Translations under genes and position numbers: made by a program
The notes under the pieces: generated by a model
Seen by the model: the letters and a program-made list of their open reading frames with translations, nothing else
The model's database searches: none
Told to the model about the DNA's origin: nothing
Source: Gammaproteobacteria bacterium
GTDB taxonomy: Bacteria; Pseudomonadota; Gammaproteobacteria; Arenicellales; UBA868
Length of the DNA: 56,331 bases
Assembly (NCBI GenBank): GCA_014239575.1
Contig: JAAZYQ010000005.1
Coordinates: 1-56,331 of the forward strand
Direction: 5' to 3'
In this document: positions 1-10,255 of the stretch, one piece after another
Position numbering within the stretch: the stretch's first letter is position 1
Layout: every line of letters starts with the position of its first letter

Positions 1-1
1 T

Positions 2-103
2 CACCCGGCAGAGCTTGAAAAGATTGCCCAGATTGTCCCGCCAGGATCTGACACCTCTCCTGGTTCGTGCGTAAATGCGATTCTGACACAACCTTTCACC
101 TAA
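2..103 (+). CDS. C-terminal fragment of a CDS cut by the window edge (possibly aldo/keto reductase family)
   Basis: Open frame from base 2 translates HPAELEKIAQIVPPGSDTSPGSCVNAILTQPFT*, stop TAA 101-103; the 'ELxxIxxIVPPG' tail resembles aldo/keto reductase C-termini. Very short. Confidence 0.35.
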   Translation, partial: HPAELEKIAQIVPPGSDTSPGSCVNAILTQPFT

Positions 104-109
104 AGCCCA

Positions 110-1291
110 TTGGCAACACAAAAACATAAAACCGAAAAACCCCTGAGCCTGGCAGCACTGCAAGGCATCTTCGTGTTTGGCCACCTGTCTAACGACTGGT
201 TACCTGCAGCAATCTGGCTGCTGGCGCCTGCCATCGGTCTGGCCTTTGACCTGAAACCCTCCGAGGTCGGACTGCTGCTTGCCATTCATTCGATTGGTGC
301 TTCGCTTGCCTATTTTCCGGCCGGTGTGCTGGCAGACCGAACACGTTTGCAGGGCCGGCTACTGCTCGCTACATTCTGGTGGGTAGCGCTAGGCTATCTA
401 CTGGCGTCAACGGCCCCGAGCTTCTGGTCGCTGGCGATCCTGCTCGCCATCGGTGGGATGGGCGATGCCGCCTGGCATCCGATTGCCACCGGAATACTGG
501 TAAGACAGATGCCCAAACAACGCGGTCAGGCATTAGGCGTGCATGCCGTTGGAGGAACGCTGGCCGAAGTGCTCTCGCCCCTGCTGGTCGGTTTTCTGCT
601 GGCTTTCCTGGATTGGCGCGTGGTGCTTCAGATTTCAGTGATACCCGCCGCCTTAATGGGAATTGCCTTTTTGTTTATTGCGCGCCGGATTCCGAGTCGA
701 CATGCCAGTAACGTCATATCACGAGCTGATCTTGGCGCTTTCATGACTCAGTGGCGCAGTCGAACCGGCTTGTTTCTAATCGCCGGAATCGCCACCTACA
801 ATATGGCTCTTATTGCCTTGATGACCATGTCACCACTCTTTATGCAACGCGAGTTAGGGTTCAACTCAGCGCAAACGGGCATGGCCTTCGCGGCCGCCAT
901 GCTGGTGGGTTCTATCGGCCAGCCCATTGTCGGGCGGCTGTCGGACCGGCGAGGGCGCTTTGGAATCTTTGCTGTCGGTTCGGTGGTGGCTGCAGGGTTG
1001 GCTGGCACTGTAATCCTGTTTGATACCCCCATGCTGATAGTCAGCCTGCTGACGATGGCAATGGCTGCACTGGTAGCCATTCGATCAGGCGTCCTGGCAA
1101 TGGCCGTTGATCACGCCAGCAAACATGAGGCCACTGCATTGGGCTTCGTCTTTGTGGTGCTCGACGGCGTGGGCGCCCTGGGTGCCGTGCTCGCAGGCCT
1201 GGTTGGGGATTTCAGTCTTGTAGCCAGCTTTGGGCTGGCCGGAGGTTTATCTTTACTTGCAGTGGGTTTTATCGCGACCGCCCGACGCTGA
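110..1291 (+). CDS. MFS transporter, fosmidomycin-resistance (Fsr)-like
   Basis: 393-aa ORF with about 12 hydrophobic segments and MFS motif 'GVLADRTRLQGR'; TTG start. Confidence 0.85.
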   Translation: MATQKHKTEKPLSLAALQGIFVFGHLSNDWLPAAIWLLAPAIGLAFDLKPSEVGLLLAIHSIGASLAYFPAGVLADRTRLQGRLLLATFWWVALGYLLASTAPSFWSLAILLAIGGMGDAAWHPIATGILVRQMPKQRGQALGVHAVGGTLAEVLSPLLVGFLLAFLDWRVVLQISVIPAALMGIAFLFIARRIPSRHASNVISRADLGAFMTQWRSRTGLFLIAGIATYNMALIALMTMSPLFMQRELGFNSAQTGMAFAAAMLVGSIGQPIVGRLSDRRGRFGIFAVGSVVAAGLAGTVILFDTPMLIVSLLTMAMAALVAIRSGVLAMAVDHASKHEATALGFVFVVLDGVGALGAVLAGLVGDFSLVASFGLAGGLSLLAVGFIATARR

Positions 1292-1339
1292 TCACCCATG
1301 ACGCTGGTGTGGCTTAGCGTCATTGATAGAATTCCTATA

Positions 1340-1359
1340 TACTGTATAAATATACAGTA
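1340..1359 (+). promoter_or_regulatory. LexA (SOS) box upstream of dnaE2
   Basis: TACTGTATAAATATACAGTA: CTG (1342-1344)-N10-CAG (1355-1357), ending 15 bp before the dnaE2 start; overlaps a plausible -10 (TATAAA 1345-1350) 16 bp after TTGATA (1323-1328). Confidence 0.9.
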
Positions 1360-1374
1360 TATAGAGAAAACATT

Positions 1375-4300
1375 GTGTCCGGCTATGCCGAACTGCACTG
1401 CCTGTCAAATTTCAGCTTTCTGCGTGGCGCCTCACACCCTGCTGAACTGGTCCGCCGGGCTTCTGAGCTTGGTTATCAGGCTCTGGCACTGACTGACGAG
1501 TGCAGTATCGCCGGCACAGTGCGGGCTCATGTTGCTGCACAGGAGCTGGGCTTACAGCTTATCATCGGCAGCGAATTCGCGCTGGAAAACGGCAATAATC
1601 TGGTTCTGTTAGTAACCAACAGAGAAGGTTACCGCCATCTGACCCGGCTAATTACCCTGGCGCGCCAGCGTGCCAGCAAGGGCTCGTACTCCCTGAACAT
1701 TGATGACCTTTGCACAAAGCGCCTGCAGCACTGCCTCGCCCTGCTGCCATGTGACCCGACCCCAGCGCCAGCCAGCACTCTTACGGAGCGCTACCGGGCC
1801 TTGTCTTATCACGCCAGACATATCCAATCATTAATGCCGGGACGAGCCTGGCTGACACTCGAGCAATCCAGTAACGGAGGCGATCAGGCTCACCAAAAAG
1901 CGCTTAATTTTTTGTCACAGAAAACAGGCGTGCCCCTGGTTGCCACTGGCAACGTACACATGCACGTACGCTCACGCCAGGCGCTACAGGATACTTTAAC
2001 CGCAGTACGATGCAGACAATCGGTGACTGAAATAAAACATCGCCTTGCGCCCAACGCCGAGCGCCATCTACGAACCCCAGCCGTTCTCGAGCGCATCTAC
2101 CCGCGCACTTTGCTCGATGAGAGCGTAAAAATCGCCCACCGCTGTGATTTTTCGTTGAATGAGCTGAACTACACCTATCCACGCAAGTTCATACCTGCCG
2201 ACCTCACGCCAACACAGTACCTGCGCCGGTTAACCAAAGCGGGCATGACAACACGTTGGCCTGACGGTCCATCGCTCAAAGTGGTTCAACAGATTGAACA
2301 CGAACTGACTTTGATTAAGGATCTCGATTACGAAAGTTACTTTCTAACCGTCTACGACATCGTTCGCTTTGCCCGCTCACAGGGCATCCTCTGTCAGGGC
2401 CGGGGCTCGGCAGCTAACTCAGCCGTGTGCTTTGCGCTTGGCATTACCGAGGTGGACCCGGCTCATATGGAGATTCTGTTCGAACGGTTTATCTCTCGTG
2501 AGCGTAATGAACCGCCGGACATTGATGTCGATTTTGAACATGAACGCCGTGAAGAGGTGATGCAGTACGTTTACCGGCGCTACGGTCGCGACCGGGCCGC
2601 TTTAACCGGCGCAGTCATCACCTATCGCCCGCGCAGTGCAGTGCGGGATATCGGGCGCGCCCTGAATCTATCCAAAGACCAACTTGACCGTCTGGCCGGC
2701 AATCTTGCCTGGTGGCAAAACGGGAAGGTTGTACCCCAGCGTGTGCGTGAGATCGGTCTGGATCCTAAGGGTCCAGTCCTGCGAAAGCTGTTGGCATTGG
2801 TACAGGAACTGGTTGGCTTCCCGCGCCACCTATCACAGCACTCTGGAGGCTTTGTTATTTCTCATGAGCCATTGTGTGACCTGGTGCCTATCGAAAACGC
2901 AGCCATGGCAGAGCGAACGGTAATCCAGTGGGATAAAGACGATATCGATGCACTGGGTCTACTCAAAGTGGACTGCCTGGCGCTGGGCATGCTGAGTGCA
3001 ATTCATAAAGCATTCGACCTGCTCCAGCAGCATCTCGGCAAAACACTGTCTATGGCTACGCTACCCCAGGAAGACCCCGCGGTATACCGGATGATCAGCC
3101 ATGCCGACACCGTAGGTGTTTTTCAGATCGAATCTCGCGCACAAATGGCCATGCTGCCACGCCTACGGCCACGCTGTTTTTATGATCTGGTCATCGAGGT
3201 TGCCATCGTCCGGCCGGGCCCTATCCAAGGCGACATGGTGCATCCCTACCTGCGGCGACGTAACGGTGAAGAGGAGGTCACTTACCCCAGCGAAGCGGTC
3301 CGTGAGGTACTCGAGCGCACACTGGGAGTGCCTATCTTCCAGGAACAGGTCATCAAACTGGCGATGGTCGCTGCAGGCTTTACCCCGGGAGAGGCCGATG
3401 GTCTGCGACGTGCGATGGCGGCCTGGAAACGCCATGGCGGGCTTGGGCATTATGAAACCCGATTAATTGATGGCATGCGTGAACGTGGTTACAGTGAGGC
3501 TTTTGCACGGCGCATCTACCAGCAAATCCTAGGCTTTGGTGAATATGGTTTTCCCGAGTCCCATGCGGCCAGTTTCGCATTGTTGGTATACGTTTCGGCC
3601 TGGCTTAAGTGTCACCAACCAGCTGCATTTACCTGCGCTTTGCTGAACAGTCAGCCAATGGGCTTCTATACGCCTTCACAATTAGTACAGGACGTACGTC
3701 GGCATGGCGTTGCCATACGCCCTATTGACGTTATGAAGAGCGCCTGGGATTGCACACTGGAATCAGATGGGGCAGATCTTGTATTGCGCCTGGGGTTAAG
3801 AATGGTCAAGCATCTTAGCTATACCGACACCAAGCGGTTACTCGATGCACGACAACATCGAGTCTTTACCAGCGTCGATGATCTTGCCCATCGCGCCTCA
3901 TTGGGGAAGAGTAACCTGCGCGCGCTGGCTAGCGCCAATGCCTTATCAACCCTGGCGCAACATCACCGCCGTCAAGCTGGATGGCTGGTTAGCGGTATTG
4001 AGAAACCCTCCCCGGTATTTCCCAAACCTCATATCCGTGAAGCCACGCCATTGCTGAATACACCGCATGCGGGTGAAGAAGCCTGTGCTGATTACGCCAG
4101 CACCGGCCTAACCCTGGGCCCACACCCATTAGCTCTGCTGCGTAACCAACTACGGGCGCTTGGCGTCATTACCAGTGATGATATTGCACAAAAAGAAGAT
4201 GGTCACTATGTGCACACGGCAGGAATCGTCACCACCCGACAACGACCAGCCAGCGCTAACCATGTCACCTTTGTAACGCTTGAAGATGAGACCGGCAACA

Positions 4301-4485
4301 CTAATCTGGTGATATGGCAGCGCCTGGCTGAAAACCAGCATCAGGTGCTGGTCGGGGCGCGACTACTGGGTGTTCACGGACAAATTCAACGCCACGGCGA
4401 TGTGATCCATGTCATGGCCGGCAGGCTGAGCGATTACACGGCCCTGCTGGGAAGCCTTACCACGCAAAGTCGGGATTTTCGCTAG
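1375..4485 (+). CDS. dnaE2: Error-prone DNA polymerase III alpha-like subunit DnaE2
   Basis: 1036 aa; N-terminal PHP domain 'YAELHCLSNFSFLRGASHPAELV', polymerase motifs 'PDIDVDFEHERREEV', C-terminal OB-fold; GTG start. Confidence 0.95.
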   Translation: MSGYAELHCLSNFSFLRGASHPAELVRRASELGYQALALTDECSIAGTVRAHVAAQELGLQLIIGSEFALENGNNLVLLVTNREGYRHLTRLITLARQRASKGSYSLNIDDLCTKRLQHCLALLPCDPTPAPASTLTERYRALSYHARHIQSLMPGRAWLTLEQSSNGGDQAHQKALNFLSQKTGVPLVATGNVHMHVRSRQALQDTLTAVRCRQSVTEIKHRLAPNAERHLRTPAVLERIYPRTLLDESVKIAHRCDFSLNELNYTYPRKFIPADLTPTQYLRRLTKAGMTTRWPDGPSLKVVQQIEHELTLIKDLDYESYFLTVYDIVRFARSQGILCQGRGSAANSAVCFALGITEVDPAHMEILFERFISRERNEPPDIDVDFEHERREEVMQYVYRRYGRDRAALTGAVITYRPRSAVRDIGRALNLSKDQLDRLAGNLAWWQNGKVVPQRVREIGLDPKGPVLRKLLALVQELVGFPRHLSQHSGGFVISHEPLCDLVPIENAAMAERTVIQWDKDDIDALGLLKVDCLALGMLSAIHKAFDLLQQHLGKTLSMATLPQEDPAVYRMISHADTVGVFQIESRAQMAMLPRLRPRCFYDLVIEVAIVRPGPIQGDMVHPYLRRRNGEEEVTYPSEAVREVLERTLGVPIFQEQVIKLAMVAAGFTPGEADGLRRAMAAWKRHGGLGHYETRLIDGMRERGYSEAFARRIYQQILGFGEYGFPESHAASFALLVYVSAWLKCHQPAAFTCALLNSQPMGFYTPSQLVQDVRRHGVAIRPIDVMKSAWDCTLESDGADLVLRLGLRMVKHLSYTDTKRLLDARQHRVFTSVDDLAHRASLGKSNLRALASANALSTLAQHHRRQAGWLVSGIEKPSPVFPKPHIREATPLLNTPHAGEEACADYASTGLTLGPHPLALLRNQLRALGVITSDDIAQKEDGHYVHTAGIVTTRQRPASANHVTFVTLEDETGNTNLVIWQRLAENQHQVLVGARLLGVHGQIQRHGDVIHVMAGRLSDYTALLGSLTTQSRDFR

Positions 4486-4547
4486 GCACCGGCCAAAGGC
4501 CGATCGCCATTGTGTTTTTTCGTTTGCCATGGGTCAACAGCCCAGCG

Positions 4548-5429
4548 TTAGTCGAGACTAAAATGGATCTCATTGGCAGCACAAGCCGCCTGCACTGTAT
4601 TACGCAAAAGACAGGCGATCGTCATAGGCCCTACTCCGCCCGGTACCGGCGTAATGGCTCCTGCGACCGCTGAGGCCGAATCAAAATCTACATCACCGAC
4701 AAGGCGGGTCTTACCTTCTTCCCCTTCAATCCGATTGATGCCGACATCGATCACCACTGCGCCAGGCTTAATCCAGTCACCCGGTATCATCTGCGGGCGG
4801 CCCACGGCCGCCACCAGAATATCAGCTTCACGACAAACCCCAGCTAAGTCCTGCGTTCGCGAATGTGCAATCGTCACCGTGCAGCTTTGTGCCAGCAACA
4901 ACGATCCCATCGGCTTGCCCACGATGTTTGAGCGCCCTACCACAACCGCATTTTTACCGGATAAATCACCCAATTGATCCTTGAGCAACATCATGCACCC
5001 TAACGGCGTACAGGGCACCAGGCCGGGCGCACCCGTTGCCAGTCGCCCCACATTAACCAGATGAAAACCATCGACGTCCTTGTTTGGATCGATGGCGTTG
5101 ATGACGGCCTGCGAATCGATCTGATCCGGTAGCGGCAGTTGCACCAGTATGCCGTGAACCTTGGAGTCGTTATTTAACTGTTCGATCAATGCCAGTAATT
5201 CTGACTGGCCGGTGGTGTCGGGCAGCTTATGCTCGTAAGAGTTCATGCCGACTTCCAGTGTCTGCTTGCCCTTATTGCGAACATAGACCTCACTCGCCGG
5301 GTCTTCCCCTACCAGCACGACTGCCAGACCCGGCACCAAATCATATTCTCTGGTGAGCGTGCTTACTGCCTCGGATACTTTTTCCCGCAAGCCAGCGGCA
5401 AATGCCTTGCCATCCATCCGTGTCGCCAT
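4548..5429 (-). CDS. folD: Bifunctional methylenetetrahydrofolate dehydrogenase/methenyltetrahydrofolate cyclohydrolase
   Basis: 293 aa with '[12 protein letters not shown]' and '[11 protein letters not shown]' FolD motifs. Confidence 0.97.
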   Translation of the reverse strand: MATRMDGKAFAAGLREKVSEAVSTLTREYDLVPGLAVVLVGEDPASEVYVRNKGKQTLEVGMNSYEHKLPDTTGQSELLALIEQLNNDSKVHGILVQLPLPDQIDSQAVINAIDPNKDVDGFHLVNVGRLATGAPGLVPCTPLGCMMLLKDQLGDLSGKNAVVVGRSNIVGKPMGSLLLAQSCTVTIAHSRTQDLAGVCREADILVAAVGRPQMIPGDWIKPGAVVIDVGINRIEGEEGKTRLVGDVDFDSASAVAGAITPVPGGVGPMTIACLLRNTVQAACAANEIHFSLD

Positions 5430-5445
5430 GGTTTCTCCTTATGCT

Positions 5446-8187
5446 TCAGGCGGGGTTAACTTTCACTGCGCAGTACTTAACTTCGGCAATCTTGCCGAAC
5501 GGATCCAAAGCAGCATTCGTCAGTAAGTTGGCCGCCGCTTCGTGATAACAAAATGGTATGAAGATCTCGCCACGTTGAAGCCCGCTATCGGCCCGTGCGA
5601 GCGCAACCAGTTCACCGCGTCGTGATGCGACCCGAAGTGCCCTGCCCTCTTTAATTCCGAGTCGTCCAAGGTCTTCGGGGTGCGCACTGACCACAGCCTC
5701 AGGTTCAATAGCGTCGAGCACCCTGGCGCGGCGGGTCATAGACCCGGTGTGCCAGTGCTCAAGCTGACGTCCGGTGATCAATACGAAGGGGTACTCTTCA
5801 TCTGGCATCTCATCGGCGCTTTCAGGCTTAGCCGGCACAAAGCGTCCTCGGCCATCCGCGGTTGGGAACGTCTCCTGAAATACAACGCCCTGGCCTGGAT
5901 CCTGATCACCGGCGCACGGATAGGTAATACTGTGTTCTTGCTCTAAACGCTGCCAGGTCATCCCGGCAATGCTGGGCATCGCCCCGCGCATTTCTTCAAA
6001 CACGTCACTGACATGATCATATTCCCAGATAAGGCCAAGTCGCTCAGCCAATTGCTGAATGATCCAGATATCATGGCGCGCCTCACCGGGTAGTCCCAGT
6101 GCCTGGCGGCCCATCTGGACACGACGGTCGGTATTGGAGAATGTACCGGTTTTTTCTGGAAAAGCTGAAGCCGGCAAGACCACGTCAGCGTACGCAGCCG
6201 TTTCCGTCAGGAAGATATCCTGCACGACCAAGTGATCCAGTGCCGCGAGACCCGCGCGGGCATGATTAAGGTCTGGATCAGACATCGCAGGATTTTCCCC
6301 CATGACATACATGCCCTTAATACGCCCCTCACAGGCCGCATCCATAATCTCAACAACCGTAAGACCTGGGATCTTGTCAAGGGATGCGTTCCAGTATTGG
6401 CTAAAAAATTCATTGGCATCGTTATCGTCGACCCGGCGGTAATCCGGAAACATCATCGGTATCAATCCGGCATCTGAAGCACCCTGTACGTTATTTTGAC
6501 CACGCAAAGGATGCAGTCCGGTTCCGGGACGGCCGATATTGCCAGTCATCAACGAAAGCGCGATCAAGCAACGCGCGTTATCGGTGCCGTGCACGTGCTG
6601 AGAAATACCCATGCCCCAGAAAATAATCGACCTGCGCGAGCACGCATAGGCTCGTGCCGTCTTGCGGATTACAGCGGCATCGATACCGCAGATCGGGGCC
6701 ATCTCCTCGGGACTGAAATGTTTGACGTTCTCACTGAGTGCCTCGAAGTTATGGGTGCGCGATGCAATGAAATCCGAATCGACAAGGTCTTCATCAATGA
6801 TGGTGTGAATCATCGCGTTCAATAATGCGACATCAGTATCCACACGAAACTGCAGAAAATGATCTGCATGACGTGCGAGATCGTTACGACGGGGATCCAT
6901 CACGATCAGTGTCGCGCCGCGCCGGGAGGCGTTTTTGATAAAGGTGGCAGCGACCGGATGATTACTGGTGGGATTGGCGCCGATCACTACGATGACTTCA
7001 GCCAAGGCCGCGTCTTCCACCTGATTGGAAACCGCGCCCGAGCCTATACCTTCAAGCAGAGCGACCACCGATGAGGCATGACAAAGCCGGGTACAGTGAT
7101 CAACATTGTTCGTGCCAAAGCCGGTGCGCACCAGTTTCTGGAACAGATAGGCTTCTTCGTTGCTGCCTTTGGCCGACCCAAAGCCGGCCAATGCGTTAGG
7201 CCCATGCGCGTCTCGAATATGCTTTAGTCCATTGGCCGCGATGTCCAACGCCTCTTCCCAGGTGGCTGGACGAAACATTTTGGCCGGATCTGCCGGATCG
7301 AAATGATCGTTTAGACCCTTGGGGATGCCTTCTTTTCGAACCCAGGGTACCGTCAAGCGCTCAGGATGACTGACGTAGTCAAAACCGTAACGCCCTTTGA
7401 CACAAAGCCGGCTTTTATTAGCGGGCCCATCACGGCCGGTCACATACTGAATCTGGTTATCTTTTATATGATAGGTCAGAAGGCATCCGACACCGCAGTA
7501 CGGGCAAGCCGAATCGACCGTCTTGTCTATATTTTCAAGACCCACATCGTGGGCCGGCATCAACGCCCCGGTGGGACAGGCCTGTACGCATTCGCCGCAA
7601 CCCACGCAGGAACTCTGGCCAAGAGCATCACCCAGATCGAAGACGATCTGTGCGTGAGCCCCGCGAAAGGCCAGTCCGATCACATCGTTCATTTGCTCCT
7701 CGCGGCAGGCTCTGACGCAACGGGTACACTGGATGCAACTCTCCAGCTTAACGGCGATCGCCGGATGGGAGATATCCGCGCTGGGTTGAATTCGGCCGCC
7801 GAAACGGCTTGTACCCACGTCGAATTTGGTGCACCACGCATCAAGTTCAGAAACCTGGGTGTGACTGGATTCGCCAACCTCGCCACGCAGTAACTCAAGT
7901 ATCAACGACTGGGATTTTTTAGCGCGAGCGCTGTTACTGACAACGCGCATTCCTTCGACCGGTGCGCGACAGCACGAAGGCGCCAACACCCGCTCACCCT
8001 CGATCTCAACCATACAAGCGCGGCAGTTGCCGGCGGCGGCAAGACCATCTGCGTAACACAGGTGTGGAATCTCTATCTCTTCGCGCCGCGCGACCTGCAA
8101 AATACTCTCGCCTGGGCCTGCAATTACCTCGCGGCCATTTAAAGAGAAACTAACGGTGGCATCGACCGTGGAGTCGGAAAGGTTCAT
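5446..8187 (-). CDS. fdsA: NAD-dependent formate dehydrogenase alpha subunit (molybdopterin, Cys-type)
   Basis: 913 aa; N-terminal 2Fe-2S and 4Fe-4S clusters (CIQCTRCVRAC, CVGCGECVQACPTGAL), 'CPYCGVGC', active-site region 'CTRLCHASSV' with Cys. Confidence 0.93.
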   Translation of the reverse strand: MNLSDSTVDATVSFSLNGREVIAGPGESILQVARREEIEIPHLCYADGLAAAGNCRACMVEIEGERVLAPSCCRAPVEGMRVVSNSARAKKSQSLILELLRGEVGESSHTQVSELDAWCTKFDVGTSRFGGRIQPSADISHPAIAVKLESCIQCTRCVRACREEQMNDVIGLAFRGAHAQIVFDLGDALGQSSCVGCGECVQACPTGALMPAHDVGLENIDKTVDSACPYCGVGCLLTYHIKDNQIQYVTGRDGPANKSRLCVKGRYGFDYVSHPERLTVPWVRKEGIPKGLNDHFDPADPAKMFRPATWEEALDIAANGLKHIRDAHGPNALAGFGSAKGSNEEAYLFQKLVRTGFGTNNVDHCTRLCHASSVVALLEGIGSGAVSNQVEDAALAEVIVVIGANPTSNHPVAATFIKNASRRGATLIVMDPRRNDLARHADHFLQFRVDTDVALLNAMIHTIIDEDLVDSDFIASRTHNFEALSENVKHFSPEEMAPICGIDAAVIRKTARAYACSRRSIIFWGMGISQHVHGTDNARCLIALSLMTGNIGRPGTGLHPLRGQNNVQGASDAGLIPMMFPDYRRVDDNDANEFFSQYWNASLDKIPGLTVVEIMDAACEGRIKGMYVMGENPAMSDPDLNHARAGLAALDHLVVQDIFLTETAAYADVVLPASAFPEKTGTFSNTDRRVQMGRQALGLPGEARHDIWIIQQLAERLGLIWEYDHVSDVFEEMRGAMPSIAGMTWQRLEQEHSITYPCAGDQDPGQGVVFQETFPTADGRGRFVPAKPESADEMPDEEYPFVLITGRQLEHWHTGSMTRRARVLDAIEPEAVVSAHPEDLGRLGIKEGRALRVASRRGELVALARADSGLQRGEIFIPFCYHEAAANLLTNAALDPFGKIAEVKYCAVKVNPA

Positions 8188-9866
8188 TGACAGCCAACCT
8201 CCTTTGGAAAATAGCGGATCGTACAGCGTATGGGGTTTGGTGCTGCCTGACCCAGGCCGCAGATCGAAGCATCTTCCATAACCGTGGCAAGTTCCTCAAG
8301 CAGAGGAGCATCCCAATTGGGGCTTTCCATTAGCTGTGCCGCCCGGCTACAACCCACTCGACATGGCGTACATTGGCCGCAGGATTCATGAGCGAAAAAC
8401 TGGATCGTGTTGCGCGCCGCCTCTCTCACCCGATCGTGATCGGAAAGAATGATCACAGCAGCCGAGCCGATGAAACAGCCGTGCGACTGCAGGGTATCAA
8501 AATCCAATGGCTCATCAGCCAGTGTGGCAGGAAGGATGCCCCCTGAGGCCCCGCCGGGAAAATAGGCATAGAGGCTGTGCCCCTCAGGCATTCCGCCACA
8601 GTATTCATCGATCAGTTCGCGCACGCTGATGCCGGCTGGCGCAAGGTGGACACCGGGTTTGTTTATCCGACCGCTGACCGAAAATGAGCGAAGCCCCTGG
8701 CGACCACGACGGCCTTCGCTACTGAACCACTGAGCGCCTCGCTCGACGATTTCTCGAACCCAATAAAGTGTCTCACAGTTATGCTCCAGCGTGGGACGGC
8801 CAAACAGGCCAACCTCGGCCACATAGGGTGGGCGTAACCGCGGCATACCACGTTTACCCTCAATCGACTCGATCATCGCCGACTCTTCACCGCAGATATA
8901 GGCCCCGGCACCACGGCGCACAAACAATTCGGGAAGCGATCGATCGAAGCCGTCTTGAAGCTCCTTGATCGCGCTCTGGAGAATCTCGATTACCCCAGGA
9001 TATTCGTCTCGAACATAGAGGTAGCACGCATCAATGCCAATCACCTTTGCGGCGATCAGTACGCCTTCGAGAAAGCGGTGCGGATCACGCTCCAGGTAAT
9101 AGCGGTCTTTGAAAGTGCCCGGCTCGCCCTCATCGATGTTGACCGCCATCAATCTCGGTGAAGTTTGCTCTTTGAGGATGCGCCACTTACGCCCGGTGGG
9201 AAATCCCGCGCCGCCAAGGCCTCGAAGCCCGGAGGACTCGAGCTCTTTAATGATAACCTCGCCAAGTTGATTGTCGTCGTTACAGCGTCGCGCCAAAACA
9301 TAGCCCCCATCGGCACAGTAGGCCTCAAAGCGAATCCAGTCATCGGGTGTACCCGGCCCCGTAAGGTCCGCATCGAGACACTCAGACACGCTCTGCTCTG
9401 TAGCGTGAGCGACTGCGTTCTTGCCGACCACGGCAACGGGTGCCTGGTCGCAACGCCCGACACAAGGCACTGCCTGGACTCGAACACCCTTTCCCAACCC
9501 CTTTTGCAATGCACCCAGCAATTGAGTGGCACCAAACATCTCACAGGTCACCGAGTTACAGACCCGGACCGTCAGCGGGGGTGGCGGGGTTTCACCTTCA
9601 CGTACTACATCAAAGTGATGGTAAAAAGTGGCCACTTCATACACTTCAGTCGGCGCGAGCCTCAGCACATCTGCCAACGCCACCAGATGCTGGGCAGACA
9701 AATAGCCATGAGTATCTTGCAATCGGTGTAGGCATTCGATCAGTTGATCCGCCGTTGGGCTAATGCCGTTAATTGCCTCAAGCACTTCACTTCGTGCGCT
9801 AGCCTCGATGGCACGGCCTTTGGCGCGCCCGGGAAGGCGATTACGCTTGGTGTTGGGGGTTTTCAT
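8184..9866 (-). CDS. Formate dehydrogenase NuoE/NuoF-like fusion subunit (FdsG-FdsB fusion)
   Basis: 560 aa; N-terminal NuoE-type domain (VRVCNSVTCEMFGA...VPCVGRCDQAP) followed by NuoF-type domain (GLRGLGGAGFPTGRKW...CGQCTPCRVG). Confidence 0.93.
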   Translation of the reverse strand: MKTPNTKRNRLPGRAKGRAIEASARSEVLEAINGISPTADQLIECLHRLQDTHGYLSAQHLVALADVLRLAPTEVYEVATFYHHFDVVREGETPPPPLTVRVCNSVTCEMFGATQLLGALQKGLGKGVRVQAVPCVGRCDQAPVAVVGKNAVAHATEQSVSECLDADLTGPGTPDDWIRFEAYCADGGYVLARRCNDDNQLGEVIIKELESSGLRGLGGAGFPTGRKWRILKEQTSPRLMAVNIDEGEPGTFKDRYYLERDPHRFLEGVLIAAKVIGIDACYLYVRDEYPGVIEILQSAIKELQDGFDRSLPELFVRRGAGAYICGEESAMIESIEGKRGMPRLRPPYVAEVGLFGRPTLEHNCETLYWVREIVERGAQWFSSEGRRGRQGLRSFSVSGRINKPGVHLAPAGISVRELIDEYCGGMPEGHSLYAYFPGGASGGILPATLADEPLDFDTLQSHGCFIGSAAVIILSDHDRVREAARNTIQFFAHESCGQCTPCRVGCSRAAQLMESPNWDAPLLEELATVMEDASICGLGQAAPNPIRCTIRYFPKEVGCQ

Positions 9867-10255
9867 AAATTTTCCAGTCCTGATCGGGCAGGCGGAGGCA
9901 TTGTAACGGGATATTGGCTGGACATTGATAGACCGTTTTAATCAAATCATCGCCTCGCTCGTGGAAAATTGATAGCCTGAATACGTCATAAAGATAACCC
10001 GCTTGTGAGAAACTGAGATGGCTATGATCTCCTTCTCGCTTTCAGAGGCCAACAGTTTTAAGTCATCAGATAATGTCTGTGCTTCACGGTGTGAGCATCG
10101 CTACAATTCAAGTATAGAACGATGGACGGCACCAATTCTAATCCGGGCTGGAGCATCCGCAGGGGATTGGCCCCATAATCTCCCCAGGAACCCGCATCTC
10201 ACTCCATGACTGATCGATTTCGAAAAACCAATGCCGCGGATGAGGCTTAACTCAA

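Noticed and set aside
4490-4502. CGGCC-AAA-GGCCG hairpin between dnaE2 and folD
   Set aside because: Short stem, and the T-run is about 13 nt further downstream, so it does not form a convincing intrinsic terminator.
6900-7200. Possible selenocysteine formate dehydrogenase
   Set aside because: The active-site region reads CTRLCHASS with a Cys codon and the frame is uninterrupted; no in-frame TGA or SECIS needed.
7366-7893. 175-aa plus-strand ORF
   Set aside because: Fully antisense to fdsA, no recognisable domain; shadow ORF of GC-rich coding sequence.
9165-9731. 188-aa plus-strand ORF
   Set aside because: Antisense to the FdsGB fusion gene, low-complexity shadow translation with no family resemblance.
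10018-10209. 63-aa plus-strand ORF in the fds-ccmA spacer
   Set aside because: No homology recognised and no convincing RBS; not supported.
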